From positions 1,922,001-1,986,000 of the forward strand of contig NW_026515544.1 in the NCBI RefSeq assembly GCF_014898815.1: a stretch of 64,000 nucleotides of DNA, in the 5' to 3' direction. The stretch comes from Panonychus citri. Its lineage: Eukaryota; Arthropoda; Arachnida; Trombidiformes; Tetranychidae. Below, in pieces: positions 10,570 to 25,501 of the stretch. Each line of letters begins with the position of its first letter. Position 1 is the stretch's first letter. Position numbers and translations under genes: made by a program. The notes under the pieces are model-generated. The model was not told the DNA's origin, made no database searches, and worked only from the letters and a program-made list of their open reading frames with translations.

Positions 10570-12337
10570 CTCTTCCATCATCTCCATCATCAATTTTGCA
10601 ATCGAAAAAAGTTCAAATTCGAGGAGAAAAATATTCGATAAAGTTTTTTTCTTTCTCCTCCATCACCTTTAATGTTTCTCTCTTCATGTTATCTTCTTGT
10701 TGTTGATTCATCTTCATGATAAATTTTCATTATAATTGATTATTCTCACTGCTTAAGATCAATCGAAAGGTCTAACGGTAAATTTGACTCGATCAAAATT
10801 AACATGGAAACATAATTAACTTTTTATTTCTGTTGCTGAGTAAATCATTTGTCTTTTTTTTTGTTTCCAACTAGAAAAATATTATGATAGATGAAAATGT
10901 ATTAATAATATTAATAAGAATGAGAAAAAAAATCTATTATTTGAAATTCTGGTGAATTGATTCATCAAATTTCATGATGATCATTCAGATGATTCAAGAT
11001 GATTATCGATTAAATTGATTGAGAGTGGAAAGGATTATCATTATATTATTGTGTATTAAAGGAAAATGATTGTTATCAAATGAATTGGTTAAAATTAATT
11101 CATCATCATGTTAATATTCACTAGAGAGGAATAAGTTAAAAGAAAGAAGAAGAAAAAAAGAAAATGATGAAAAAGATGAGGATGGAGATGATGATAATGA
11201 TGATGAGTGTTAAACTACATCTAAGGGAGAGAGATAAATAGAAATCTATATAATAGTAAATATCAAAGATAAAAGATGAGGATGAGGATGAAAACGTTCA
11301 AGAATCATAAGTTAGTGTATAAATTGTATATATAATGTAAATGTGAGGAAAAGGATGAAGAAAAAAAGATGATGGCGAAAGAGAGAGAGAGAGAGAGAAA
11401 GTCCAAACAAGAATGATTGAGAAAAGTGATGAAGAAGAGGAAAATGATGATGATGATGAGGATGACAGAGAAAATAAGAAGAAGAAGAAAAAGAAGAGAG
11501 CAATTTATCATTTCCCTTTCCGAGTCTTTTGGGAAATACATTGCACTTCTCGTTACGGATCGAAGATGCAGAGAAAGAAGAAGATGAAAAAGAAGAAGAA
11601 GAAGATGATGATGATGATGATGAGGAAGATGATGATGACTATGACGATGACTTGATGAAAAAGTTTTTCCAGAAAAAGAGGATAAAGATGATGATGGAGA
11701 GATAGGTTAGCATTTGGATAGAAAATGCTTTATGTAAAAACAGAGAAACTCAAACTATACTCATTTTCATCATTATCATCATGATCATCATAAAATCGTC
11801 CATCCATCATCCATTTGAAATGTTACTTTTACTTTCATCATCATCATCATCTTCATACTCTCTCTCATAATGGACTTGACGTTGATCAGTTTTAGCATTA
11901 CATTTATATATATGAGAGATACAATATACAGGGTAAAAAAATTAAACATCTTTTTACTATAAGAACTTTTTTTTCATTCTTCTTCTCATCCTTGTCTTCC
12001 TTATCATCCAAAGGATGAGGATGATAAAAAACAATATACTTATAGGTGCATCTTTTATTCATCATTGTTATCATCTAATACCTTTTATCATCTTAATCAT
12101 TGTGTTTAATTTGAAGGAAAAATGTAAAAATCAGTATCAATCAATTGGATCGATTAACATTTTCGATAATCAACTTTAATCATTTAAATTAATTGTTGAT
12201 TATCATCACTATCAAGATACCTATCAACTTATCATCATCATTATCATCATCATCGTCATCATATGAAAGGTTTACATTATTTTTTAATGAAAACCTTTGG
12301 GTTATCATCATGAAATTTTATCTCTTTTTTTATCAGC

Positions 12338-12350
12338 TGACCAATGGTCA
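12338..12350. promoter_or_regulatory. palindromic TGACC-N3-GGTCA site
   Basis: TGACCAATGGTCA: two nuclear-receptor half-sites as an inverted repeat with 3-base spacing. The identical 13-mer recurs at 12844 and 39507. Function is inferred only. Confidence 0.4.
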
Positions 12351-12843
12351 TTTCATTAATTATTTTGTGTAATTATTGAGTGAGAAAACTATTTAATTGT
12401 TATATCTAATTGTTTCTCGAGTTAATATTGCTTATTAATTGTAATCATAATCAGAGTAGTATAAAGATTAACCTTTCAATACCCGTTGGTCTCATTGACA
12501 ATCAAAACAAATTATTTCATCTTTTTTTTTGCTTCCTCATCTTCAGCATCCTCATCCTTTGATGATGATTATTATTATTACTATTATCATTATTATTACC
12601 TTTTACCGTTATCATTGTTGAACAGTATATTCACCATTGATACCCGAGGGTATTATAAAAATAACACTTTTGGCCTTTGAAGGTGGAGAGGGCACCCGAA
12701 CAAAAAGTTCAAGATGAAGATGAGAAGATGATGAAGATAAGAATAGGATGATCATAGAAAGAGAGAGAGAGAAATGATAATGACCACTACTTCTGGTTTA
12801 CTCATGATGGAGACTAATATTTCCGGTGGGATGCATTAGATTC

Positions 12844-12856
12844 TGACCAATGGTCA
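12844..12856. promoter_or_regulatory. palindromic TGACC-N3-GGTCA site
   Basis: Second exact copy of TGACCAATGGTCA, 506 bases from the first. A half copy, CCAATGGTCA, follows at 12992-13001. Confidence 0.4.
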
Positions 12857-12932
12857 CTTTTCTTCCTCTTCTCTTTCTTATTTTTACTCTTTCTTTTTAT
12901 GATCACAATTTTTTCTTTCTCTCTCCCATTGA

Positions 12933-12935
<3 letters not shown>

Positions 12936-12970
<35 letters not shown>
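12936..12970. repeat. (CT)n microsatellite
   Basis: Uninterrupted CT run of about 35 bases. Confidence 0.95.
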
Positions 12971-12975
<5 letters not shown>

Positions 12976-15575
12976 ATTTTTCTCTTACTTTTCCAATGGT
13001 CAGTTTCTTTGATTTTCATTTCTATTCCATGTCTTTGTTTTTATTATTGTTATTATTGCATGTCCATTGTAATATATTTAATTGCTATTGACCAGATATA
13101 ATGTTCAGTAATTAGTTGAGAAACTCATTAACTACCATCACAATTAAATCTGAATCCAAAGGATTTCCCATTTATTGTTATTGGTCATCAATTTGATGAT
13201 CACAATTAACTTGATTGTTATTCACAACGAAAAACTAAAATTATATAATACAACAAAAATAATAATATAAACATTTTCTTTCAGGCTGTTTAATCATTTT
13301 TTATTTTAAACAATTTGTAACAATTTGTTACCTTTGATTTGATCAACTTAATTTACCTTAATCATTTTAAACAATCAAAAACTATCCAATAGCCTGAGGC
13401 ATAATATGTAACCTGGGAAAAAGAAGGGGAAACAAGAAAAGTGAAAGAAGAAAAAGAAAAGTTCCAAAGTAAATCAAACTATCGATTATCAGGATGATGA
13501 TAGATTATCATCAAGATCATCATGTTAATGAATCAGGAAATAAGATGAATGATGATTTGGAAAAAGGTAAAAGTCAAATGTACACAAGAAAGAAACTGAA
13601 GGAACATTCGAAGAGAGAAAAATAAGAAAAAGAATCTTTCGTTTCTCATTACATTTTCGTTCTTTTCTTTCTTTTCTCCATTAGTTCTATCAGTTTTCCC
13701 TCCCAGTAACACTCCCAGCATCTTCTAGACTTCCTCATTCTCTTCATTATCATCATCTTCATCTTCATCTTCTTCATCCAATTCTTTTATTTTCTCTTTC
13801 TCACTTCACAATCATTCCAACCCATAAGATCCCCTGAGGAATCTCAAGCCAAACAATGAAGACGAAAAACGTATCTCTTAATTGAATGGACCATATTCAT
13901 TGACTTTCTCTCCATCTCCATCTCCATCCTCATCCTCATCTTCCTTATCTTCATCTTCATTTCCATCTCTATCCATTGTTTTTCCAGCATCATTTCCGTT
14001 TCCGTTTCAAACTCTCCCTTCATTTGATATATTCCAACTCCATGTAACTTATATAACAAATGAAAATCTTATATTTTCATTGAGAATCTTAATTGATAAT
14101 TTTGATGATAAAATTTTCATCTTGATGAATAATATTTATTCATTGTCATTCACTAATGATTACAATCAATTCAATGATAATCATTATTATTAAACAAACT
14201 GAATATATATTAACATGAACATCATCTGAGTGAACAAATTTAATTGCTGGTTAATGTTCAATCTAATTGCAGTTGAATGATGATAAGGAAAAAACCTTTT
14301 AACATGATAATCATCAATGAATGAATTGTAATACTTACAATCAACTGATTATATCTCATGATCATCATTCAGTGAATATAAATTGTTGATTGTTTAACTA
14401 AAACAATAAAAGGCTTTTTGTCTTAATCATTGATGATTAAAAATAAACTAATATCATTTTCATCATTTGATTGTTATTGATATGTAATCATCATCATCAT
14501 CATCATCTTAATGTAAATAATAAATATAAAAGATAATCAAAAAATCAATTGTTGTTGTTGTTGTTTATTTACCTTAATTGTTGTTCTGATTATCATTGTT
14601 AATAGATTTCAATTTACAATTAACTTAATCATCATTAACTTTACCATTTTAAATTGTCACAGGAAAAAAAAGTAAACTAAATTAATTTCAATTATATTGA
14701 TAAACTTTTCAAAAGGATTGGAAAACAGAAAACGTTAATTGTGATTAATTGTAATTGATGATGAAACCATGTAAATTGTTGACTTTCTAGTTGATTAAGG
14801 TCAAATCATTAGGATGATGATAATTATTTGACAATTAAAATTGATTAGCGATTGTAGTGAACAAAATAATTAAGATAATTATGATTATTTTTATTAAATT
14901 AGAGTTCATTTCAATTAACTCTCAATGGGAATTAGCTGTTAATTGTTTCACTATTTCAATTAGCTAATTTTGAAACTTTTTCATCATTAAACAATTAAAC
15001 AAAAAAAGTTTTTGATTGTCAATCATTCATCGTTAATAAATTAACAACAACAACTTCCTCTATCAATCCTGAAATCATTAATAATCAACAATTAACAAGA
15101 AAATGGTGTTGATTGATTAACAGTTGACAAGATTGTCAATTGATTATCATTATCATTTGAAAATCATTATCTTAACAATCAGTGTGTAAATATATAAATA
15201 TAGTAAAACTTGTCAATCAATTTAGTTAATTAGCTAAATGATGAAGTAATACCAAAAAAAAAGTAAAACAATTAACTAGAACCATTTAAAAACTTTAAAT
15301 TACAATCAAATCAACAATATGATGATCAGAATACAAAATGTGAGTAGGTAAACATATTAAAGTAATTGAGATGAAGATGAAACAATATTAAAGCTAATAA
15401 GGTTTTACCGTTACAAATACATCATCATCATAATCATCATCATCATCATCTTGATTTTTATCATCTCTTAGTCAATGTATTTTATATATAGTAAAAAAAC
15501 CCACCGGTGGGAGTTAAGATTAGAAACTTTTTAAGGGAATTGTTTTTTTTACTTAATAACATCAAACATATATTA

Positions 15576-16355
15576 GGATGATCAGAAAGTTCTGCACGAA
15601 AAGTGAGTCTAAAATTCAAAATGTAATTAAACTCGAACAATTATTAGGAAAGAATTAATTTTTTTTAAATATTAAAATTCAATGTTTATCGATTGAAAAT
15701 TATGTTGATCAAAATTTAGAATGTCACTCAGGCAAAATCGCAACAAAATGATCGAAAAAAATTTTTAATCGCTTCTATTGGTGAGGTCTAAAGTTTAGAA
15801 TTTTTTATCGAAAATTTATCATTCTCATGATAAAATTCAATATTTTTACCATAATTATTGAAAAATTTGAAAATTAACTAATCACAATTAAGGAAAAAAT
15901 TAAATTTGAAATTTCATCTTTTTTTTGTTAAAAAATCAGAAATTCATCATGAAATCAAAAATGTCCCATTTCCTCAATAATAAAAATTTTCTTGATCATA
16001 AATTTCTGATTTTTCCACAAAAAAAGATGAAATTTCAAATTTAATTTTTTCCTTAATTGTGATTAGTTAATTTCAAAATTTTCAACAATTATAGTAAAAT
16101 ATTAATTTTATCATAAGAGTGATAAATTTCGAAAAAATTCTAAGGCCACTAGACCTCATCAACAGAAGGGATTAAAAAATTTTTCGGTCATTTTGTCATT
16201 TTTGGCCTGAATAAAATATTCAAACTTTTGATCAACATCATTATTTTCAATCAATTAACTGAATTTAAATATTTAAAAAATTAATTTCGACAATAATTGT
16301 TCAAGTTAAATATGTTGAATTTAGACTCACTTTCGTGCAGAACTTTCTGATCATC
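15576..16355. mobile_element. palindromic TA-flanked MITE (Tc1/mariner-like), 780 bp
   Basis: The left end reads GGATGATCAGAAAGTTCTGC and continues ACGAAA; the right end is its reverse complement apart from one missing G. TA flanks both ends (15574-15575 and 16356-16357), as a TA target duplication would. Similarity between the arms continues inward almost to the centre near 15966, including GAAATTTCATCTTTTTTT at about 15918 and its complement at about 16018, so the whole element can fold into one imperfect hairpin. It contains no open frame for a transposase and is therefore non-autonomous. The Tc1/mariner assignment is inferred from the TA duplication and the lack of coding; no family consensus was compared. 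Confidence 0.8.
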
Positions 16356-18730
16356 TAATATTACAATATGATATCTTTGAACATAGTTAAGTGTGATTGT
16401 TGTAGATACTCATGATAATGATGAGAGAGAGGATGAGGATGATAAAGATGACAAAATGAACTGTTAAGGATGATGAATAAGGTGGGAGTGGGGTGGGGAT
16501 GATGGAGGAAGGAGTTTAAAGTTGATGCAATTCATTATATTGCAAAGGGTTTTTGGAGGAAGAAAAAAAAACAAGATGATAAATGGAAGATGATATAAAT
16601 ATATGTATGTAAGATGATGAGGATGAAGATGAAGATGAAGATGAGGATGATAGTAAAAAATGAGACTATTGATGTAACATTTAAGCGGATTTGTAGTTTG
16701 TAATAGTTAATCATTATCAAGACAATTTAGTCTGTGAATATACAATAAAGTAACCGTAGAGTTAACTTTTCAAAGGATTAACATGATTAACATTTGATTG
16801 ACTGATATCATGATAATGATCAATTGTTAAGGTAATATAACAATAACCATTGTTAATACTGTGAATGATTCAGTTCACATTTTGTTATATTCCCAGGAAA
16901 TTATCTGCCCTCAGGGTAAAAGGTTGAAAGTGGTCAAGATAATCTCAGGAGTCTGAACCAGAGTGAAAGTATTGATATCCAATACTTTTACTTTGATACA
17001 GTTTAAAGTTTAGGATAAATTTTCATGATAATGAAGAGGATTAGCCTCATGATAACTGAATTGGAATTTAAAATTTAACCTTAATCATTAGAAAGAGAAA
17101 AAAACAACAGAACATTTATCTTATTTGTTTTTTTGTTGGAAGAATAAAAAAATTCTCTCTTTTTCCATCGCTTATTCTGATATGCTGATGAATTACAGAT
17201 AACATGATAAATGAATAGGATTCTCATGAATTCATCTTAATCATCGTCATGATCCTTTCTCAACTCTATAAATATAATGAATTTATTACATGGAAAACAA
17301 TTATTCTGAATGATAACTGAAGGAGGAAAAAAAAACTCTCAATGAAAATGAACTTTTATCTTCATCTGATGATTAAGAAAAAAAAAGTTCATCATTAATT
17401 AAGACAATACAGAGTTTAATTAAAGCTCCAGAGAGCAAGACAAATGATGATGATGATGATAAACAAAAGGTAAGTGAAACTTTTCACCCTGAAAACTATT
17501 CAGTGTTGATGATAAATGTTCATGAACAAGGTGAAAAAAGATATTCCCATAGATGGAATGATTAAATTTTCATGATTACACCTTGAAAGAAAATAGTTGA
17601 GAACAATTAAAACCGGAACCAGAAATGAAACTGTCAACTTTCACCCACCATTGGCCATGAATAGGAAACATGAAAAAAAGGAATCAAAGTAAATCAATTG
17701 ATTCGCTGTGATTATGGTGACAATTAACTTTTAATGTCCCATGTTAAGGACAATTTGATTCAATCAAATTGAAATCAATGAATCGGTTACAGGGATTAAA
17801 TTGAGAATCGTTTTGAAAATAACAAAGGATAATAATCATTACCACCCACTCTCAAGTTTCCCACCTTCAATACACTCCATTGATTGACTTAAACTCTGTA
17901 ATATCATGATAAAAACCCTCCCAGGGATCTCGGTAATTAATTTGTTTACAATAAACTTTATCCTCAGTTTCCGTTTCACTTGACAACACTTTGACACTTC
18001 ATCTGTTTTTTTGCCTCATCCTCATCTTCATCCTGCATCTTTTATCATCATCATCATCATCATCATCAAAGAAACAATAATAATAAAAAAAGTAACCATA
18101 GAAAGTGAATAAGACTTTTATGTTTAATCTCAAGAGGATTAACCTCTTTTGTTTTAATGTTTTAATGATTTGAGAGCAGAATTGTGTTAGAAGAGGTTAA
18201 CTTAAAGAGTGGAAAATAGATGGAGGAGGAGAGAGAGAGAGAAAGAGAAAGAGTGGGAGAAGAAAGAAGAAGAGGTAGCGAAAGAGAGAAAGAGTTTCCA
18301 ATTTTTGGAAGAGGAAATAGGATGAAAATCAGAGAGGGAGAAAGGAAGAGAAAGAGAGAGCGAGAGAGAGATAATGGATTATGTATACATTACAATCTTT
18401 TGGAAGATTTTGGACAAAGAAAAAGAAAGAGAAGATACAAAGAGAAAAAGTTTTTCTTTTAACAGAAAGAAAGAGGAAACAAAGATGATAAGAAAGAGAT
18501 AATGAAGATCATTGAGAGAGATAAAGGTTGACGATGATGATTATGTAGATGATGAAGATGATGATAATGATGATGATGCTTTTGTTTTGTGTCTTTGTGA
18601 GTTTGTATGTGGATGTAGATGTGTTTTGGTTTAGTTTATTGTGTTAATTTAGTTGATGGCAAAGTTGATAATAGTATTTGTTGTTTTTCAATATCAATAA
18701 TGTATTAAGAATGAGAAAAGTTTAATTAAC

Positions 18731-21700
18731 TCAAAATCCGGGCCAACCAAATATTGGTCCAGGTACAGTTGCATTGACCACCGTTCCAGGGCTTCCATAG
18801 TTTCCATTAACTGGACCATTTGTAGCACCACCACCGCCACCACCTCCATGAGAACCACCACCATAAGAGCTTCCACCGCTATTGGATTGAGGGGTTGATG
18901 CATTAGAAGCATATCCTCGACTAGGTGAAACACTATTGTTCTGTGCTCGACTATATTCCACTGCCGAATAGGCCATATTGAAACCCGCCGACATTGCAGC
19001 AGCAGCCGCTGCATTGTTCAACGCACTAGCCGGTGATCGTGGACCAGGAAGTGCAGTTAATTGTGATGTATTCCGAGGCATATTATAAATAGCTTCAGCT
19101 AATTCAGCTGCTCTTCTTAATATGATTTCCTAAATGAAAAACAAATTAAAGTTAATTACAATTAGCAATTAATTAAACAAAACAAACACCAACAACAATC
19201 AAAAGTTAATTTTAATTGTATTGAGATAGAGACACACAACCAAACAAACACACAATGAGTAACAATTATTATGTAAAATAAATACAATTTAAACTTAATT
19301 TAGTTAAACTAGGAAAAGAAAAAAGTTTCAACAACAACAATAAAAGTAACTATTAACTGATTATGTAAATTGTAATCAAATCAACATACAAATTGACTAG
19401 AAAATTAACTTAAACAGAGAGAGAGAGAGAGAAGAGAGATACAAACAATGAACCATTTTCTATGTAAATATCGTAACAATTTAAGACGAATACAATCAAA
19501 CAATTGTGTTTAACAAATTGTCGATAATAATCAATTTACCTTTGATAATTTCTCGTTATCCCCTGGATGTCTTGGAACCAATTTAGCTAATCTTTGAAAT
19601 CCTTGGTCTATATTTGGCTCATTAATAGCTGGAGAAAAAGAAAAATATTAACAATATGATTAGTTAATCATTACAATCAAAATTCATCCAAAAATCATTG
19701 ATATATATTCTCATTATTAACCAATGATAAATTATCGTCTTATTGTCCCAATCAAATATCAACAAGGGGAACAAAAGTTAAGAAAAAAAAAGTTCCAAAT
19801 GTAAGATTAACATGAGTTACATTTTCCAGAAATCGTAATCCCTTTAACCCCTTAGGGAGTTTTAGGAAATAGTAACAATCAATAGTTAGTAAACTAAAAA
19901 TTTACTTGATTGTTGAGAATCAAATGAAAAATAGAAAATATAATCAAAGGAAAGAAACTAAATCATCAATCCTATGGAAAAAGATATTACAAGGAATTAA
20001 AGTTTTTCCATCTAATTTCAATTCTATTTTTCTCTCTCTCTCTTATTTCATCATCAATGAGAACAATTTATCTGATTGATAAAGATGATGAAGATTGACT
20101 GAATTACAATTGAAATTGTAGATTAAATAAACTTTGATATAAGAGGAGAAACTCAAGAATGAAAAAACATACTAAACAATTGAAATGGAAATGATCACAA
20201 TCAACAATCAAATCAACAATGGAAAAGTAAAAATTGTAACAGCAACAAAATCAATGGTAATATTATCAATACTAATCAAGGAAACAATGAAAATAAGATG
20301 AAGGAGGAAATTGTAACAGGGTGGGTTAGGATCAAGGTGGAAAATAAAAACACTGAGTGGGGCAAAGATAAACCACTCGCCATGTTTATCATCAAGTTAA
20401 ATCGGTTCCAATGTTTTCCTGCTGATTTCCAATAAAATCCTGTAAATAACAATCATAATATTCACAATGATATGTACGGAAAATCATTTGAATAAAATTA
20501 CCGTTACTTTGTTTTGTTTTGTTTTTTCCCCAAATATTCAAAATAATCAACAATCAAGTTATCAACAATTTATCACAAATAAATTGTTAACAATAATCAA
20601 CAGAAACATATAAACACAATCAATACCTACAACACATTTTATATACAGTATTTAAGTTGATTGTTAGTGTAAAACTTTAATGAACTTTGAATTAGCTTTT
20701 TCTCTTGATTAGTTGATTGTTAAGATAATTAAAGTGAGACACACAACAAATAATATCTATTCAATCTTGATTATATTAGTTTATTTACCTTAATTGCTGA
20801 ATAATTATCTTTCAACATGTAAAACTTTGCTTAGATTGGGATCGACATTGAATCAACCCGCTCTTACATGTTATATTATCATCTCATTATTTTTACATGA
20901 TCACCTATTCAACCTAACACTCAACCTATTTCTCATCCTCATCATCTCCATCTTCATCCTCTCTCTCTCTCATCAACTTCATCTTAATAGTAAATAATTA
21001 GCTTAAGTAAATTAAGTAACTTCCAACACAATGATGATGATGACATTCAAAAAGAGAGACAATGAAAAAGTCACAAGTAAAAACCCCAAGTAACTGAATC
21101 TATTCAACCTATTAAATTATTCATCAATCATCCTCATCATCATCACCATATAATCAACATCCATCTAATCATCAGAATCATTATCACCAACAACACATAT
21201 AATAAACAAGAGTATCAAAAGTTAAATCCAGCAGAAAATTTAATTCTCCCTCCCAGTAACCAAACCAGAATCCAAACAAAAATCCATTGAATAATCAAAT
21301 GAAAACCTCTGATTACGATACAATAAACATTAACGATATTGTATAATAATAACAATAATAATAATCATCATCAATTATAACAATCAAAACAATCAATGGC
21401 CAATGAAACACAATCAACATTTATAACCCATTCAATTTCAATGGATAATAAAAGGCTCAATTTCCAATAAAAAAGGCAATACTAAGGAAATAAAAAGTAA
21501 ACATGATAATCATGACTCGCTCTCCATGATTTTCAATGAATAATAATACAGAAATCGAGGAATACTAATAAACAACAATTAAGACACTTGACAATAATGG
21601 TTAATAATGATAATCAATGATAATCATTACAATCAAAACCCAAAATTACTTACATATGTATGTAAATTTACCAGGAGCTCCTTTACAAAATTGCTTGGAT

Positions 21701-24700
21701 TTGTATGATAATGTTACCTCAACAACTCCGGGAATGTGTCTTGGAGGGACTTGCACTCTAATTGCATGAGATGTGATTAACTGTAAACAAAGAGATGGAG
21801 AGAAAACAATTAGTTAATTTTGACCAATATAGAAAATACCAGGTAAAGCAAAACATATGAAAATCAGCAATCAAATGTTGAGGGGATATTCATGATAAGA
21901 TTAACGCCAAAACAATTAACCACAACAATGGAGTATTAAAATACCAAGAGAGGGATATATATATATAAATATAATTGACCAACTGACCTCTGTCCATACC
22001 AATGTTGTCCCAAAAACCGCTTGTAAACCTTCAAAAAAATTATCACCAATTATGACAACTTGACTTCCTCCGTTTGTCCAGCCCTCACTGGGAAATATTG
22101 ATTTGATAGATGGAGTTGCTGAAAATGGAACTGACCATCAAGAAAGATGAAGAAAAGAAATAAAAAAAATTCATCATCAACAAAGATGGCAGATAAACCA
22201 TCAATGAACAAATTCATCTCAATTAGTTGGACAAAGTATATTAGACAAATAGAGTTTTTTTTTCTTCTATTGCTGCTTGTGACCCAATCTACCAATATGA
22301 TTGATGATATCAAAGCTTTTCCATGTCCATATGCCAAGCAAGATATTTGATCATCATCATCATCAACTACTCCATCCTCTCTCTCTCTCTCTCAATGTTA
22401 TCAACCTTCATCCACCCTCAATATCCTTCATCTTGCCACTTTCCACCCTCAAGTATATCCCATAGAAAACCAGAAGCACTAATCATTTCCTACTCGATAC
22501 TTTTATCAATTGCGACAATTATCCAATATTTTAAAGTCACTTTTATCATCTTATAATTTATCATCATCATCTTCTTCTTCTTCTTCTTGGTTATTTTCAT
22601 CTCCATCTTCATCTCTTTTATCATCAATACATACACAGTCTCACTTGTACTTGGAAAAGGTTTTCTGTCAAAATGTTCATCAAAATAATAACATTGGTAA
22701 CAATTTATCATCAACTAATCATTATCAATCATCATTCCAAATCATAATTATCATAATCATCACCAATCGTAGGACAAATATTTACACAATTAGACAGTTG
22801 ATTTAATCCGATCATCATTATCATCACCTAAAAATATAACTCACCAACTAATTGTAAACAATTAACACAGGTCAACAGATTATAACAATCAGATAATCAA
22901 AGTAAAATCAAACATAATAAACCAGAAAAAAAAAATTATATACAAATCAAATCAAATCAAAAATAATTATCACATCAGCAAAAGCAAAAAATAAATATAT
23001 CAACCAATCAGAACAGCAACAATTTACCTAATTGTAAACTAATCCATAGGATTAATCTTAAGGATTATATTAATCATTGTTAATCATTAGAAGACTTAAT
23101 TGAAAATATTTCATATCATCAACAATTGACATTATTGTTGATATTAAATCATTATTATTAACAACGTTTCTCATTATATTAATGGATCATGATAATATTA
23201 ATGATGATAACAATCAACTATTAAGGTTTAGTCAAATCAAGTGATGTGATTTAACAATCAATTTAATGTATTAAATTGAAACAGTTACAATCAATGAACA
23301 GGATTGACAGTTAACTAGTTAGTTAATGTAATTGCAATTTACTTCAATGAAGCAAGAAAACAACAACAATCAAAATCACAATTTGATCAGTTGATTGACA
23401 AAAAAAAAGTTCACCAATAAAATAGACAAACAAAACTAAACCACAATGAAACAATTTAAACACCTAAACGATAATGAACTACAATTAATAGTAAATATAT
23501 AAACTAAGTTTGAAAATTGTGTGACAATTAAAAACAAAGTTAATTTATGGGGATGATTGATTTATGCAAACAATTAGTTGATTGTTGAAAAATGTTTCCT
23601 CTCGTTGGCTTTTTTTTGAGCCAATTTAAACCACTAAAAATATATATACCAATGAGATAATCTTACTAATACAAATATTAGTTAACTAATCATCATTATC
23701 TAGACAATTAAGTGACAACAATTTGGCTCATCAATTGATTTCATTTTGTATTTTCTCAACAAAATTCTTAAGGATAACTTATAATCAAGTTAATCAAAAG
23801 AAGATAATATTTAATTGTAAGTGTGAAAAGATGAAAGCAAAATGATACTTATCATTATCATCATCATCATCTTAAGGATGCGGAAGGTGGGATGATGATG
23901 ATGATGATGATGATAAGAAGTGGGAGTGGGAGAAGGTGTAAAGATACACAACTTGGGAGGCATGTTATTTATATCTACATGGTGGAGGGTGGGATAAGTT
24001 CAGAAATTACTATTAACTGTAATCATCGAGAGTCTTGTTATCGGTTAAGATGTTTTCGGTTTCATGTTTCAAATATTAACTGACAGTTTCCTCCTTCATC
24101 TTCATCCTCCTCTATCTTGATAATCATAATCATTTTCACCATCATCTTCATCTTCATCATCATTTGACATGACAAAAATAAGATACACATAGACAAACAC
24201 AACTACACTCATACAGATACACTTATTATCACCCCCACTGGTCAAGTCCTCAGTGTAAAAGCACTTGTATTGCCTTGTTACTATTGACCTTTTCCAGTCA
24301 TGTTATATCCCATTGGACATTTGGTCAGTTTTCATAAAGTAATACAAGAAAAACAATAATAATAATCATGATAATATTTAATCACAACCCAATAGATTTG
24401 GGATCAACAAAAATCATCATCATGTATTAAAATCGTCAGGGTAATATAACAATCACAACAATCAATTGTAACAATATAACTTTTTTTATTGTTATTTTCC
24501 AATATTATCATTACTTTATTTGGAAAAGGGAAACAATTTATTATCAACATGACTGATTCATTTTGATGGCAATTTGATGCAAATCAATTTAAATCACTAT
24601 AATAATAATTGAATGTAAATCAACAACACTGAGAATAAGCAATAAGATTTGATAATCATCATCATCACGATGACAAAAACTAAAAAATTATGAATCAAAT

Positions 24701-24954
24701 TAAACAATGGGTAATTTGATGATGATGATGAATAATCAACAATGATGATTATAAAGATAATCAACTATTTTGTCATCTTTATCATCATCAAATTTTCATT
24801 GATAATTATTCAATGATAATAATATAATTTAATAACTTGTACGGGATTATCAACATGATTATCAAGTGTTAATACATTTTGATCAGCTCAAGATGGACGG
24901 AAGATGATGAAGATAAGTGAATAAATCAAACCAAAAAGGAGGAGGATGATCATC

Positions 24955-25002
<48 letters not shown>

Positions 25003-25451
25003 GGCAAGATGAAATAGAAGGAGGAAGATAAGCCTATGGAAGAAGAAAAAATTTTCTTTTATCATCATAATAATCATTATTTGTTGTTAATCCAATAGAT
25101 TGAAAGAGACATCAGAGCAATCAAAATGATCACCATCATTTTGCTATCAGTTTTCATTGACAGAAGATGAGGGAGCTGAAAATATGAAGATGATAAGATA
25201 ACTAGAAACAGGGAGACGGAAGAAGAAGCAAAAAATAATAGATTTCTTGGAAAGAGAATAGAACAAACAAGAAAAAAAATTTCATCATCATCTTCACTCT
25301 AAAGGGAAGGAGAAAGGAAAAGGAAACCTAATGATATTATCACAATATTAGCAACCAAATAATTGGACAATCATTGACCCAAATTGGTAACTCATGTTGG
25401 GTAGGGTTTTACTACACCCTCACTCCTGGCTACTGTTATTAATGCAAAGGC

Positions 25452-25501
<50 letters not shown>

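Larger units (their letters stand above)
9104..18730. other. low-complexity intergenic desert downstream of COE
   Basis: About 9.6 kb with no supportable gene. Open frames here are translations of (GA)n, (CT)n and (GAT)n tracts, e.g. 9999-10032, 10538-10566 and 12936-12970. Real structure is limited to the MITE at 15576-16355 and two palindromic TGACC-N3-GGTCA sites at 12338 and 12844. The part nearest 18730 holds the COE 3' UTR. Confidence 0.6.

Noticed and set aside
11413..11655. Lys/Met/Asp-rich frames over GA and GAT tracts
   Set aside because: Translations of simple repeats; the same holds for most open frames between 9.9 and 18.5 kb and in COE introns.
24959..25499. Tandem repeats as a possible CRISPR array
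   Set aside because: Dinucleotide runs without repeat-spacer structure, in a eukaryotic intron.
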